Source of the DNA: Pseudomonas sp. AOB-7
Lineage (GTDB): Bacteria > Pseudomonadota > Gammaproteobacteria > Pseudomonadales > Pseudomonadaceae
Assembly: GCF_003696305.1 (NCBI RefSeq)
Contig: NZ_RFFK01000006.1
Coordinates: 186,001 to 250,000, forward strand
Length of the DNA stretch: 64,000 bases
Direction of reading: 5' to 3'
The notes beneath the pieces were generated by a model. The model was not told the origin of the DNA. It saw only the letters and a list, made by a program, of their open reading frames with translations, and made no database searches. The first letter of the stretch is position 1. Each line of letters starts with the position of its first letter. This document shows positions 52,026-59,998 of the stretch, in pieces. The translations under genes and the position numbers were made by a program.

Positions 52026-52952
52026 TCAGCTGCGCAGCTTGCCTGGCCGGCGCGACGGCTTCTCGCCGTTGGGCACGTGCAGGTAGGACATCACGCTTTC
52101 GGTCAGCTCGGCGGCCAGCTGCACAGCCTCCTTGTTGCGCGCCATGACCCCGGCCACCAGGGCTTCGATCAGGGCCAGCACGGCGGTGTTGGAGCTGATC
52201 AGCACCGGGTGGTCGGCCGGGGCGAACAGGGTGTGGCGGGCGATGCCGGCCAGGGGCGATGCCGGCGAATCGGTGATGGCCAGTACGCCGGCGCCGCGCT
52301 CGCGGGCAAAGCGCGCCAGCTGCAGGGTGTCCAGGCTGTAGCGCGGCATGGCGATGGCCAGCAGCACGTCCTGTTCGGTGATGGCGGCCAGGCGGTAGGC
52401 GGCGTTCTCGTTGCCGCCTTCCATGCTGATGGCCGTGGCGTCGGCGCAGAAGGGCACCAGGTTGGCGGCGGCCAGGCCGGCCATATAGGCGCTGTTGCCG
52501 AAGCCGAGGATGTAGATCTTGCGTGCCTGGATCAGGCCGTCGACAAAGGCGTCGAAGCTGGCCGGGACGTTGTTGGCCCCGGCGGTGGCCAGGTTGCTGC
52601 TGGCGATCTGGATCTGTTCGTGCAGGCCGAAGCCGCCGTCCGGGCGGCTCTCCAGCTCGCTGCGCAGCTTGTCCACCGGCGACACCATCTGTTGCAGGGT
52701 GCTGACCAGCTCGGCCTTGAGCCCGGTATAGCCGCCCAGGTCGAGGGCCTTGGCCAGGCGGTTGACCGCCGCCGGCGAGGTGGCGGTGGCCACGGCCATC
52801 TCCTCGATGTTCAGGGTCGCGGCCTTGAGCGGGTGGCGCAGGATGAATTCGGCCACCTTGCGCAGCGAGGGTTGCAGCGTGGGAATGCGCTCGGCCAGCT
52901 TGCGCATCACGGGGGCGGCGTAGACGGTGGCGTTCTTCGCGGAGGTCGGCAT
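52026..52952 (-). CDS. MurR/RpiR-family regulator of the cyanophycin/aot-like locus
   Basis: 308 residues. The N-terminal RpiR helix-turn-helix (about 20-95: LRKVAEFILRHPLKAATLNI, TSPAAVNRLAKALDLGGYTG) precedes a SIS domain (about 135-270: KIYILGFGNSAYMAGLAAAN), which in relatives binds a phosphosugar or other small ligand. It lies 85 bases after the aotP-like gene on the same strand, where P. aeruginosa has the AraC-type argR. A repressor role at 57703-57738 is inferred from position only. The ligand could be the dipeptide, Arg or Asp. Confidence 0.85.
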   Translation of the reverse strand: MPTSAKNATVYAAPVMRKLAERIPTLQPSLRKVAEFILRHPLKAATLNIEEMAVATATSPAAVNRLAKALDLGGYTGLKAELVSTLQQMVSPVDKLRSELESRPDGGFGLHEQIQIASSNLATAGANNVPASFDAFVDGLIQARKIYILGFGNSAYMAGLAAANLVPFCADATAISMEGGNENAAYRLAAITEQDVLLAIAMPRYSLDTLQLARFARERGAGVLAITDSPASPLAGIARHTLFAPADHPVLISSNTAVLALIEALVAGVMARNKEAVQLAAELTESVMSYLHVPNGEKPSRRPGKLRS

Positions 52953-53037
52953 GGTGATTCGGCACGGGTGAGTGAGAGGCGGCGCAGGCCGGCGTGAGCG
53001 CAGTCTATCCCAGCCGGCCGCGCCAGGTGCACCCGGG

Positions 53038-53805
53038 CTACTTCAGGCTGCCGGCGAGAAACTGCTGCAAGCGTTCGGAGCGCGGGTTGGCCAGCACCTC
53101 TTTCGGGCAGCCGCTTTCCTCCACCCGGCCCTGATGGAGGAACACCAGCTGGTTGGACACCTCGCGGGCGAAGCCCATCTCGTGGGTCACCACCAGCATG
53201 GTGCGGCCTTCGCTGGCCAGATCCTGCATCACCTTGAGTACTTCGCCGACCAGCTCCGGGTCCAGGGCCGAGGTGGGTTCGTCGAACAGCATCACCTCCG
53301 GCTCCATGGCCAGGGCACGGGCGATGGCCACGCGCTGCTGCTCGCCGCCACTCATGTGCGCGGGATAGGCGTTCTTGCGATGGGCCACGCCGACCTTGGC
53401 CAGGTAGTGCTCGGCTTTCTCCAGCGCCTCCTTCCTGCTGATGCTCTGTACCTGCACCGGCGCTTCCATGACGTTGTCCAGGGCGCTCATGTGCGACCAC
53501 AGGTTGAAGTGCTGAAAGACCATGGCCAGGCGCGAGCGCATGCGTTGCAGCTGCTGGGGATCGCTGGCGTGCAGGTCGCCGGTGACTTTGTGCGGCTTGA
53601 GCCGCAGTTCTTCGTCATTGAGCAGGATGCGCCCGCTGTGCGGCCGCTCCAGCAGGTTGATGCAGCGCAGGAAGGTGCTCTTGCCCGAGCCGCTGGAGCC
53701 GATGATGCTGGTGACGTCGCCGGCCCTGGCCTTGAGCGAGACGCCCTTGAGCACCTCGTGGTTGCCGTAGCGTTTGTGCAGGTTGTCGATTTCCAGGGTG
53801 TACAT
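53038..53805 (-). CDS. aotP: Arginine-type ABC transporter ATPase (AotP-like)
   Basis: 255 residues. Walker [10 protein letters not shown] near residue 37, the signature [14 protein letters not shown] near 156 and Walker [14 protein letters not shown] near 175. The sequence closely follows AotP/HisP, including [23 protein letters not shown]. It powers import through the two permeases encoded upstream. In this operon (J-Q-M-O-P) it is separated from the O gene by a MITE-like palindrome at 53825-53968. Confidence 0.92.
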   Translation of the reverse strand: MYTLEIDNLHKRYGNHEVLKGVSLKARAGDVTSIIGSSGSGKSTFLRCINLLERPHSGRILLNDEELRLKPHKVTGDLHASDPQQLQRMRSRLAMVFQHFNLWSHMSALDNVMEAPVQVQSISRKEALEKAEHYLAKVGVAHRKNAYPAHMSGGEQQRVAIARALAMEPEVMLFDEPTSALDPELVGEVLKVMQDLASEGRTMLVVTHEMGFAREVSNQLVFLHQGRVEESGCPKEVLANPRSERLQQFLAGSLK

Positions 53806-53824
53806 GATGGGATTCTCTTGTTGT

Positions 53825-53968
53825 TAGCAGGCTGTTGAAAACTACCTGCGTTGGTAATCCAGCGTTAAAAACGGCCTCAAAATGCTCATTTACAACATGT
53901 AAACTCCGCTTTTTCGGCCGTTTTTGCCTTGTCTTACCTGCCTCGCCTACGTTTTCAACAGCCTGCTA
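53825..53968. repeat. MITE-like nested palindrome inside the transporter operon
   Basis: A 144-base element with perfect 18-bp terminal inverted repeats: TAGCAGGCTGTTGAAAAC (53825-53842) and its complement (53951-53968). Inner arms AAAAACGGCC and GGCCGTTTTT and the central TTTACAACATGTAAA nest symmetrically. It carries no coding capacity. Sequences with CAGGCTGTTGAAAA ends are widespread in pseudomonads. Its left end on the minus strand provides the TAG stop of the upstream cphZ/aotO-like gene. Confidence 0.8.
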
Positions 53969-55078
53969 GTCGGTCAGCAGGCGGCCCTGGCGGATGGGCT
54001 GGGCGCCGGCGACCTTGGCCAGCCACAGGCCGGGCTGGGCATAGCGCAGGCGTTCGCGGGCGTAGAGCACGCCGCGGGTTTCGGCGAGGATCACGGAATG
54101 GCGATCGCTCAGCGGGTCGATCACCTCGAACAGCGCATCGCCGGGCTCGACCCAGGCCCCCAGCGGTTGCAGATAGCTGACCACCCCGGGGTGCGGGGCA
54201 TAGGCGTACTGCGCGCCGGCAAAGGGGGTGGCCTCGCAGCAGGTCGCGGGCGCCGCCGGCCAGTCGCCGGCGAGCAGGCCCTGGTCGGCGAGAAAGCCGA
54301 GGATGGCCTCGGCATCGTCGCGGGCCTGCGGCGCCTCGGTATCGGCCATGCCGCGCAGCTCGATGGTGCTGGCCAGGCAGGCGGCTGGAATGGCGGCGTC
54401 GGGGAACTGCGCGGCGAGTTTCAGCCAGGGCCCGGCGCAGGCTTCGTCGAAGGACTGGCCGCCGCTGTCCTCGGCCAGCAGCACGGCGCCGGCGCCCAGG
54501 CGCGCGGCCAGCGGCCGCAGGCGCGGCCAGTGCTGGGGCTGGGCATAGAGCAGCAGGATCGACTCGAAGTCGCAGTGCAGGTCGAGTACCAGATCGGCAT
54601 CGCAGGCCTGGCGCAGCAGCAGGCGGCGCAGCCCCTCAAGGGCCGATTTGGCTGGGGGCAACTGGTCGAGGGCGGTCAGCATGGCGCTGCGGATCAGCCG
54701 CATATTGGCCTCGCCATCGCGGCCCAGGCGGCCTTCCAGCTGCGGGGCGAGCAGCGCGGCCAGGTCGACGAAATCGCGGTTGAAGTTCGCCCCGCTGGCG
54801 AAGTCGAAGCGCCCCTGGTGGGTGGCCTGGAACATCTGCCCCAGGCCGATGGGGTTGGCCACCGGCACCAGCTCCACCACGCCGGTCAACCGCCCCTGCT
54901 TCTCCAGTTCAGCCAGCCGGCGTTTGAGTTCCACCGCCACGCGCATGCCCGGCAGTTCGTCGGCGTGCAGGCTGGCCTGGATATAGGCCTTGCGCGGGCC
55001 GCTGCCGAAGCGCAGCACCGTCAGGTGATGGTCGCTGCCGCTGGGGCTCCAGGGCAGGGAATGACGAATCGACTCCAT
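53966..55078 (-). CDS. cphZ: Cyanophycin dipeptide hydrolase (AotO/CphZ-type zinc hydrolase)
   Basis: 370 residues, succinylglutamate-desuccinylase/aspartoacylase superfamily. Zinc ligands are visible as His38 and Glu41 (SLHADELPG) and His168 (LDLHCDFES). A C-terminal beta-barrel (PHPGVVSYLQPLGAWVEPGD) completes the family layout. The P. aeruginosa homologue AotO has been shown to be a hydrolase for beta-Asp-Arg, the product of cyanophycinase. Here it lies within an aot-like operon next to two cyanophycinase genes, which strongly supports that role. The TAG stop lies within the MITE-like repeat, so the last residues may differ from relatives. Confidence 0.88.
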   Translation of the reverse strand: MESIRHSLPWSPSGSDHHLTVLRFGSGPRKAYIQASLHADELPGMRVAVELKRRLAELEKQGRLTGVVELVPVANPIGLGQMFQATHQGRFDFASGANFNRDFVDLAALLAPQLEGRLGRDGEANMRLIRSAMLTALDQLPPAKSALEGLRRLLLRQACDADLVLDLHCDFESILLLYAQPQHWPRLRPLAARLGAGAVLLAEDSGGQSFDEACAGPWLKLAAQFPDAAIPAACLASTIELRGMADTEAPQARDDAEAILGFLADQGLLAGDWPAAPATCCEATPFAGAQYAYAPHPGVVSYLQPLGAWVEPGDALFEVIDPLSDRHSVILAETRGVLYARERLRYAQPGLWLAKVAGAQPIRQGRLLTD

Positions 55079-55087
55079 GGTTTCTCC

Positions 55088-55783
55088 TCAGGCCTTGCGC
55101 GGGGCCAGGTAGGCCAGCCAGCGGCGCTCGGCGCCCTTGAACAGCTGGACCAGGGCGAAGGTCAGCACCAGGTAGAAGACCCCGGCGGTGATAAAGGCCT
55201 CGAACGGCATGTAGTAGCGCGAGCTGAGTGTACGCGCCGCGCCGGTGATGTCGATCAGGGTGACGATCGACGCCAGCGAAGTGGTGTGCAGCATCATGAT
55301 TACCTCGTTGCCGTACTGCGGCAGCGCGCGGCGCAGGGCCGAGGGCAGCAGGATGCGCCGGTACAGCTTGGCGCGCGACATGCCCATGGCCTTGGCCGCC
55401 TCGATCTCGCCGTGCGGCGTGGCCTTGAGGCTGCCGGCAAGAATTTCCGCCGAGTAGGCGCTGGTGTTGATGGCGAAGGCCAGGCAGGCGCAGAAGGTGG
55501 CGCTGGAGAAATACGGCCACAGGAAGCTGTCACGGATGGCCGCGAACTGGGCCAGGCCGTAGTAGATCAGAAACAGCTGCACCAGCATCGGCGTGCCGCG
55601 GATCACGTAGGTGTAGAGCCAGGCCGGGGCGTTGAGCCAGGGCGAGCGCGATACCCGCATCAGGCCCAAGGGAATGGCCAAGGCCAGCCCCAGGGCCAGG
55701 GCGATCAGCAGCAACTGGAAGGTCACCAGCAGGCCGCGCCCATAGAGCGGCAGGTGCTCGGCGATCAGATGGAAATCGAGCAT
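55088..55783 (-). CDS. aotM: Arginine-type ABC transporter permease (AotM-like)
   Basis: 231 residues, the length of AotM/HisM. Five or so membrane helices and the EAA loop (EIEAAKAMGMSRAKLYRRILLPSAL near residue 134) are present. With the AotQ-like protein it forms the inner-membrane channel for basic amino acids or, here, probably beta-Asp-Arg. It lies 12 bases after aotQ and 9 before the hydrolase gene. Confidence 0.92.
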   Translation of the reverse strand: MLDFHLIAEHLPLYGRGLLVTFQLLLIALALGLALAIPLGLMRVSRSPWLNAPAWLYTYVIRGTPMLVQLFLIYYGLAQFAAIRDSFLWPYFSSATFCACLAFAINTSAYSAEILAGSLKATPHGEIEAAKAMGMSRAKLYRRILLPSALRRALPQYGNEVIMMLHTTSLASIVTLIDITGAARTLSSRYYMPFEAFITAGVFYLVLTFALVQLFKGAERRWLAYLAPRKA

Positions 55784-55795
55784 GGAGCGGGTCCT

Positions 55796-56485
55796 CTAGA
55801 TGTCGGCCAGGCGCGCGCCCACGCTGTAGCGCCGCTCCAGCAGGCGCAGGGCGAGCAGCGAGACGCTGGTCAGCAGCAGATACAGGGCGGCCACGGCGAG
55901 GAAGAAGGTGAAGGGTTCGCGGGTGGCGTCGGCGGCATTCTTGGCCTTGAACATCATGTCCTGCAGGCCGACCACCGAGATCAGCGCGGTGGCCTTGGTC
56001 AGCACCAGCCAGTTGTTGGTGAAGCCGGGAATGGCGAGGCGGATCATCTGCGGCACCAGGATGCGCACGAACACCTGCACCCCGCTCATGCCGTAGGCCG
56101 CGCCGGCTTCCGCCTGACCCCTGGGGATGGCCATAAAGGCGCCGCGGAAGGTCTCCGACAGGTAGGCGCCGAAGATAAAGCCCATGGTAAACACGCCGGC
56201 GACGAAGGGATTGATGTCGATGTAGTGGTCGTAGCCGAGCAGCGGCGCGACACGGTTCACCAGGTCCTGGCCGCCGTAGAAGATCAGCAGGATCAGCACC
56301 AGGTCGGGAATGCCGCGAATCAGCGTGGCATAACCCTCGCCGAGCAGCGCCAGCCAGCGCATCGGCGACAGGCGCAAGGCCGCGCCGAGCAGGCCGAGGC
56401 TGATGGCCAGGGCCATGGAGGTCAGCGCCAGGCTCAGGGTGAGCCAGGCGCCATCGAGGATGGTCGAGCCGTAGCCGTGGAGCAT
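55796..56485 (-). CDS. aotQ: Arginine-type ABC transporter permease (AotQ-like)
   Basis: 229 residues from the ATG at 56485 (MLHGYGSTILDGAWLTLSLA), with GAGGA 8 bases upstream; a longer frame from 56539 is not needed. HisQ-type permease with the EAA loop (QAEAGAAYGMSGVQVFVRILVPQM). It partners the AotM-like protein. The 92-base gap after the binding-protein gene contains GC-rich sequence that may set relative expression. Confidence 0.92.
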   Translation of the reverse strand: MLHGYGSTILDGAWLTLSLALTSMALAISLGLLGAALRLSPMRWLALLGEGYATLIRGIPDLVLILLIFYGGQDLVNRVAPLLGYDHYIDINPFVAGVFTMGFIFGAYLSETFRGAFMAIPRGQAEAGAAYGMSGVQVFVRILVPQMIRLAIPGFTNNWLVLTKATALISVVGLQDMMFKAKNAADATREPFTFFLAVAALYLLLTSVSLLALRLLERRYSVGARLADI

Positions 56486-56577
56486 GATGGGGTCCTCACG
56501 CGCCGCGACAGGCGCTGCGCGAATACGAGAAAGAGGCATCGCGCCGGTGGGCGGATGCCTCTGCGGACAGGGCAGGG

Positions 56578-57354
56578 TTACTGGCCGTAGATGTCGTAAT
56601 CGAAGTACTTGGCCTGCACTTCCTGGTACTTGCCGTTGGCGCGGATGGCGTCGATGGCGGCGCTGATGCGCGCGGCATTGGCCTCATCGCCCTTGCGCAC
56701 GGCGATGCCGGCACCACGGCCGAAGTACTGCGGGTCGTTGAAGTCCGGGCCGACCAGGGCGAAACCCTTGCCGGTTGGGGTCTTGATAAAGCCCTCGTCG
56801 ATATTGACGATGTCGGCCAGGGTGGCGTCCAGACGGCCTGCGGCCAGGTCGAGGAAGGCTTCGTTCTGCGAGGCATAGCGCACCACTTCGATGCCGGCTT
56901 TCTCGAACTTGTCGCTGGCGTAGCGATCGTAGGTGGAGGCGCGCTGCACGCCGACCTTCTTGCCTTTGAGGTCGACCAGCGGGTCGTTGATCTGGGTGCC
57001 GGCCTTCATCGCCAGCTTGCCGGGGGTGTGGTAGTACTTTTTGCTGAAGTCCACCGATTTCAGGCGATCCTCGGTGATCGACATGGACGACAGCACGGCG
57101 TCGACCTTGCGCACCTTCAGCGAGGGGATCAGGCCGTCGAACTCCTGCTCGACCCACTGGCACTTGACCTTCATCTCGGCGCACAGGGCCTGGCCGATGT
57201 CGTAGTCGAAGCCGCTGATGGCGCCGTCCGGGGTCTTGAAGGCGAAGGGCGGGTAGGCCGCCTCGATGCCGATGCGCAGGCTGTCCTGGCTGGCGTGGCT
57301 GAAGCTGCTGGCGACGGACAGTGCCAGTGCGCCGAGAAGTGCGATCTTGTTCAT
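56578..57354 (-). CDS. aotJ: Periplasmic basic-amino-acid-type binding protein (AotJ-like)
   Basis: 258 residues from the ATG at 57354, with AGGAG 8 bases upstream. The signal peptide MNKIALLGALALSVASSFSH ends before SQD. Family-3 solute-binding fold: IGIEAAYPPFAFKTPDGAISG near residue 30, VDAVLSSMSITEDRLKSVDF near 87. It would capture substrate in the periplasm and deliver it to the Q/M permeases. It is the first gene of the minus-strand operon and divergent from the first cyanophycinase gene. Either Arg/ornithine or beta-Asp-Arg could be the ligand; context favours the dipeptide. Confidence 0.9.
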   Translation of the reverse strand: MNKIALLGALALSVASSFSHASQDSLRIGIEAAYPPFAFKTPDGAISGFDYDIGQALCAEMKVKCQWVEQEFDGLIPSLKVRKVDAVLSSMSITEDRLKSVDFSKKYYHTPGKLAMKAGTQINDPLVDLKGKKVGVQRASTYDRYASDKFEKAGIEVVRYASQNEAFLDLAAGRLDATLADIVNIDEGFIKTPTGKGFALVGPDFNDPQYFGRGAGIAVRKGDEANAARISAAIDAIRANGKYQEVQAKYFDYDIYGQ

Positions 57355-57517
57355 CTTATTGACTCCTGGGGGGTGGTTTGGGGTTCGCTGCACAGCCGGC
57401 GGCGCGGCGCTGGCTGTGCACTGGCAGCGCCTGGGCGCAGCCGGCAACCGGGGCGGGTGGGCCGGGTTGCGGAGAGTCGGCGAAGTGGGCCGGCTCGGGT
57501 CCTGTGGGCACTATCTA

Positions 57518-57576
57518 TGACACGTTTATTTTCATAAATCTACTATTTAGAAATATTTATGTCATTGTGGGTGTCA
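57518..57576. promoter_or_regulatory. Nested symmetrical palindrome in the divergent control region
   Basis: TGACAC (57518-57523) pairs with GTGTCA (57571-57576), and CATAAAT (57533-57539) with ATTTATG (57555-57561). Both pairs share the same centre at 57547 and the same 9-base gap. The region is strikingly AT-rich for this genome. It lies 164 bases upstream of the aotJ-like start and is a good candidate operator or promoter core for the minus-strand operon. Confidence 0.6.
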
Positions 57577-57672
57577 CCGAGCGCTCGCCTCAACCGCTCT
57601 AGCGCGCTGTCTGCCGCGCCGCGAGCGAGCTATTTCAGGCCGCACCAGGAGGCCCAGGGTCGCCGCGGGCGC

Positions 57673-57701
57673 TTGAACAGGGGGTCGTTGTGGTATATAA
57701 A
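57673..57701 (+). promoter_or_regulatory. Sigma-70-like promoter of the cyanophycinase unit
   Basis: TTGAAC (57673-57678), a 17-base spacer and TATAAA (57696-57701) give a near-consensus promoter reading toward the first cyanophycinase gene, with a 120-base leader. Confidence 0.7.
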
Positions 57702-57702
57702 A

Positions 57703-57738
57703 TTTCACAAAGCTGCATTGTGAAAATTATTATTCACA
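57703..57738. promoter_or_regulatory. Candidate repressor operator after the -10 box
   Basis: TTTCACAA-N7-TTGTGAAA (57703-57725) is a perfect 8-bp inverted repeat starting 1 base after the -10. A further TTCACA (57733-57738) makes TGTGAA-N8-TTCACA with the same central arm, so three half-sites lie in a row over the expected transcription start. A bound regulator here should block initiation. Confidence 0.62.
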
Positions 57739-57806
57739 TGCTGGGCGCCAGGACTGGCGCGGCTTGCAGCCGCCACAGGGAGGTCAATCCGCGTCAGAAT
57801 TTTCAT

Positions 57807-57821
57807 AACAAGAGCAATAAG
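57807..57821 (+). promoter_or_regulatory. A-rich Crc/Hfq-type leader of the first cyanophycinase gene
   Basis: AACAAGAGCAATAAG is a near-perfect run of AAN triplets ending just before the ATG at 57823. Such motifs at start sites are bound by Hfq with Crc to repress translation when preferred carbon sources are present. Confidence 0.5.
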
Positions 57822-57822
57822 A

Positions 57823-59589
57823 ATGAAAAAGCCGTTCCAGCCTCGCCGTCTGTTCGTCGCCCTGATCCTCTCCTGTGCCAGCTCCGTGGCGCAGGCCGAA
57901 GGCCACCTGCTAGCCGTGGGGGGCATGCTGCGCGCCAGCAACGTCCCGGTCTACGCCAAGTTCGTCGAACTGGCCGGCGGCCAGCAAGGCGCGCGCATCG
58001 TCATTCTGCCCACTGCCAGCGGCAGTCAGGGCTCCAGCAAGCGCTTCATGGCCGAGCTGATCGCCCAGGGGGTGCCGGCCGAGCGCATCAGCATCGTCGG
58101 CATCGACCGTCACAACTACCTGGAGACCATGAACGACGCCGAGGTGGTCAAGCCCCTGGCTGACGCCAGTGCCGTGTGGTTCGTCGGTGGCGACCAGGCG
58201 CGCATCGCTCGCGCCCTGTTCAATGCCGATGGCAGCCCCTCGCTGCTGATGCAGGGGGTGCGCCAGGTGTTCGACCGGGGTGGCGTGGTGGCCGGCACCA
58301 GCGCCGGGGCCAGCATTCTCGGCGCCGAGATGCCCACCGCTTACGGCGTGGTCATGGATACCCTGGATTTCGGCGTCGCCGCCAAGACCGATCAGCGCGG
58401 CACGGCCATCCTCAAGGGGGCGGGGCTGTTTAACGGCATCATCGATCAGCACCTGGACCAGATCGAGGAAACCAGCACCGGCCGCGCCGCGCGCATGGCC
58501 GCCTACCTGGCCGAGCGCAAGGCCAGCAAGGGCTTCGGCCTGGATACCAACACCGCCATGTGGGTCAAGCCCGGCGGCCAGCTGGAGGTGCTGGGCGAGG
58601 GCTACCTGACGGTGATGGATGCCAGCCAGGCCGAGAAGGGCTTCGGCCTCTACGGCACCCGGTTGAGCAATGTGCGCCTGGCCATGCTCGGTCATGGCGA
58701 CCGCTACGACCTGCGCAGCGGCACGCTGCAGCCGGCGGCGGGCAAGGCGGCCATCGAGGCCGGCAATCAGTACCTGCTGGGCAACCAGCTGATCACCGAC
58801 CTGGCCGCCGTCTCGGCCATGGGCCGCGCCGTGCTCTATGGCCTGGCCGACAACAGCGCCAGCCGCCAGCTGGGCCTGATGACCCGCTACAACCCGCTCA
58901 ACGGCTACCACTACGGTTACCGCTTCGCGTTCAGCAAGACCCCGGAATTCAGCGCCTACAGCCAGTTCTACGATTCGCTGACCAACTACAGCGTCAGCGG
59001 CGTGCGCCTGGATATTCGTCCGGTCAACGCCAACCTGGGCGATCCGGCCGCCAGTGCGCCGGTCGATGCCGGCAACGGCGCCCTCGGCGATGCCATCCGC
59101 GCGGTGAGCTTCCGCGGCCTGATGACCCTCAACGGGCAGAACGCCTTCGAGCCGCAGCGGCCCATCAGCCGCCTGGAACTGGCCAATGCCCTGCAGATGA
59201 CCCTGGCCGCCGAGCCCAAGCTGGATGCGCTGCCGACGCTCGGCGATATCGACGCCGACGACCCGGTGCGCGAGCAGCTGCAGGTGGTGCTGTCCAACGG
59301 CTGGATGCGCGCCGGCGAGACTTTTGCCGGGCAGCAGCCGGTCACCCGCAAGGACTGGGCCCTGGCCTGCAAGGCGCTGGTCGAGCGTTTCCACAACACG
59401 CGTCTGGAAAAGAGCGCCGCGTTGAGCGACCTGGGCGAGCTGGATGCCGAACTGGCCGAGGCGGCGCGCCTGACCGTGGGCGAGGGCTGGCTCAAGGCCG
59501 CGCAGGGGCGCTTCGAGCCCGATGCGCCGGTCAGCCGCGGCGAAGTGGCGCAGACCCTGGCCCGGGTCGCCGGCCTGAGTAAAGGCTAA
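57823..59589 (+). CDS. cphE: Secreted cyanophycinase with C-terminal SLH-like region
   Basis: 588 residues. A signal peptide ends near residue 25 (SVAQA/EG). Residues 27-330 are a serine peptidase of the S51/cyanophycinase type: VGGDQ at 121-125, nucleophile Ser160 in AGTSAGASI and DQH at 208-210. The stretch after DQH differs from the usual SxRxRxGRL pattern (here DQIEETSTGRAARM). Residues about 415-588 hold three repeats resembling S-layer homology units (FEPQRPISRLELANAL, FAGQQPVTRKDWALAC, FEPDAPVSRGEVAQTL). It should cut cyanophycin outside the cell or at its surface, the SLH-like part perhaps anchoring it. Confidence 0.88.
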   Translation: MKKPFQPRRLFVALILSCASSVAQAEGHLLAVGGMLRASNVPVYAKFVELAGGQQGARIVILPTASGSQGSSKRFMAELIAQGVPAERISIVGIDRHNYLETMNDAEVVKPLADASAVWFVGGDQARIARALFNADGSPSLLMQGVRQVFDRGGVVAGTSAGASILGAEMPTAYGVVMDTLDFGVAAKTDQRGTAILKGAGLFNGIIDQHLDQIEETSTGRAARMAAYLAERKASKGFGLDTNTAMWVKPGGQLEVLGEGYLTVMDASQAEKGFGLYGTRLSNVRLAMLGHGDRYDLRSGTLQPAAGKAAIEAGNQYLLGNQLITDLAAVSAMGRAVLYGLADNSASRQLGLMTRYNPLNGYHYGYRFAFSKTPEFSAYSQFYDSLTNYSVSGVRLDIRPVNANLGDPAASAPVDAGNGALGDAIRAVSFRGLMTLNGQNAFEPQRPISRLELANALQMTLAAEPKLDALPTLGDIDADDPVREQLQVVLSNGWMRAGETFAGQQPVTRKDWALACKALVERFHNTRLEKSAALSDLGELDAELAEAARLTVGEGWLKAAQGRFEPDAPVSRGEVAQTLARVAGLSKG

Positions 59590-59598
59590 CGCGCACCA

Positions 59599-59621
59599 GG
59601 CGGCGCCCGACTGGCGCCGCC
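59599..59621 (+). promoter_or_regulatory. Perfect 9-bp hairpin after the first cyanophycinase gene
   Basis: GGCGGCGCC and GGCGCCGCC pair around CGACT, 9 bases after the stop. There is no T run, so it more likely protects the upstream message or tunes downstream expression than ends transcription. Confidence 0.5.
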
Positions 59622-59654
59622 CTGAATCACCCCCCGATACCCCGAGAGCCCTGT

Positions 59655-59978
59655 ATGCAACTGAACAGGTTGGAAGCCTTCGCCCTGGAAAAACTCTGGC
59701 ACGCCCCGCAGCGCGAGCGACTGCTGGCCGGCAAGCCCGATCTGCGGGTGCTGGAACGGGTGCAAACCCGCGCCGGCTTCTACTCGATCATCCAGCTGCC
59801 CGCCCACCTGGCCGCCCTGCAGCCGGGCAACGAGCTGGAGTGGCCGTTTCGTCTCAAGCGCCTGCGGGCCAAGGGGTATTTCGTCTGCTGGGCCGAGTCG
59901 GCGTCGACCCTGTGCCTGGAGGCGGTGATCAGCAAGGGCGAGTGTCCGCCCGAGCTGGCACCGGAATTGTTCGCCTAG
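59655..59978 (+). CDS. Small protein of unknown function in the cyanophycin locus
   Basis: 107 residues, MQLNRLEAFALEKLWHAPQR onward, with no signal peptide or membrane helix, so probably cytoplasmic. It is moderately charged, with two cysteines (YFVCWAE, STLCLEA) and one more in GECPPEL. I do not recognise the family. It lies 65 bases after the first cyanophycinase gene and 42 before the porin gene, all on the plus strand, so it is probably co-transcribed with them. Confidence 0.65.
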   Translation: MQLNRLEAFALEKLWHAPQRERLLAGKPDLRVLERVQTRAGFYSIIQLPAHLAALQPGNELEWPFRLKRLRAKGYFVCWAESASTLCLEAVISKGECPPELAPELFA

Positions 59979-59998
59979 CGGCGGACGCTGAGCTGTTC

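Noticed and set aside
53825..53968. Complete insertion sequence
   Set aside because: Only 144 bp with no room for a transposase; treated as a MITE-like repeat instead.
53924..56590. 888-codon plus-strand open frame over the transporter genes
   Set aside because: Antisense to cphZ, aotM and aotQ-like genes; it is low-complexity Gln/Gly/Ala/His-rich.
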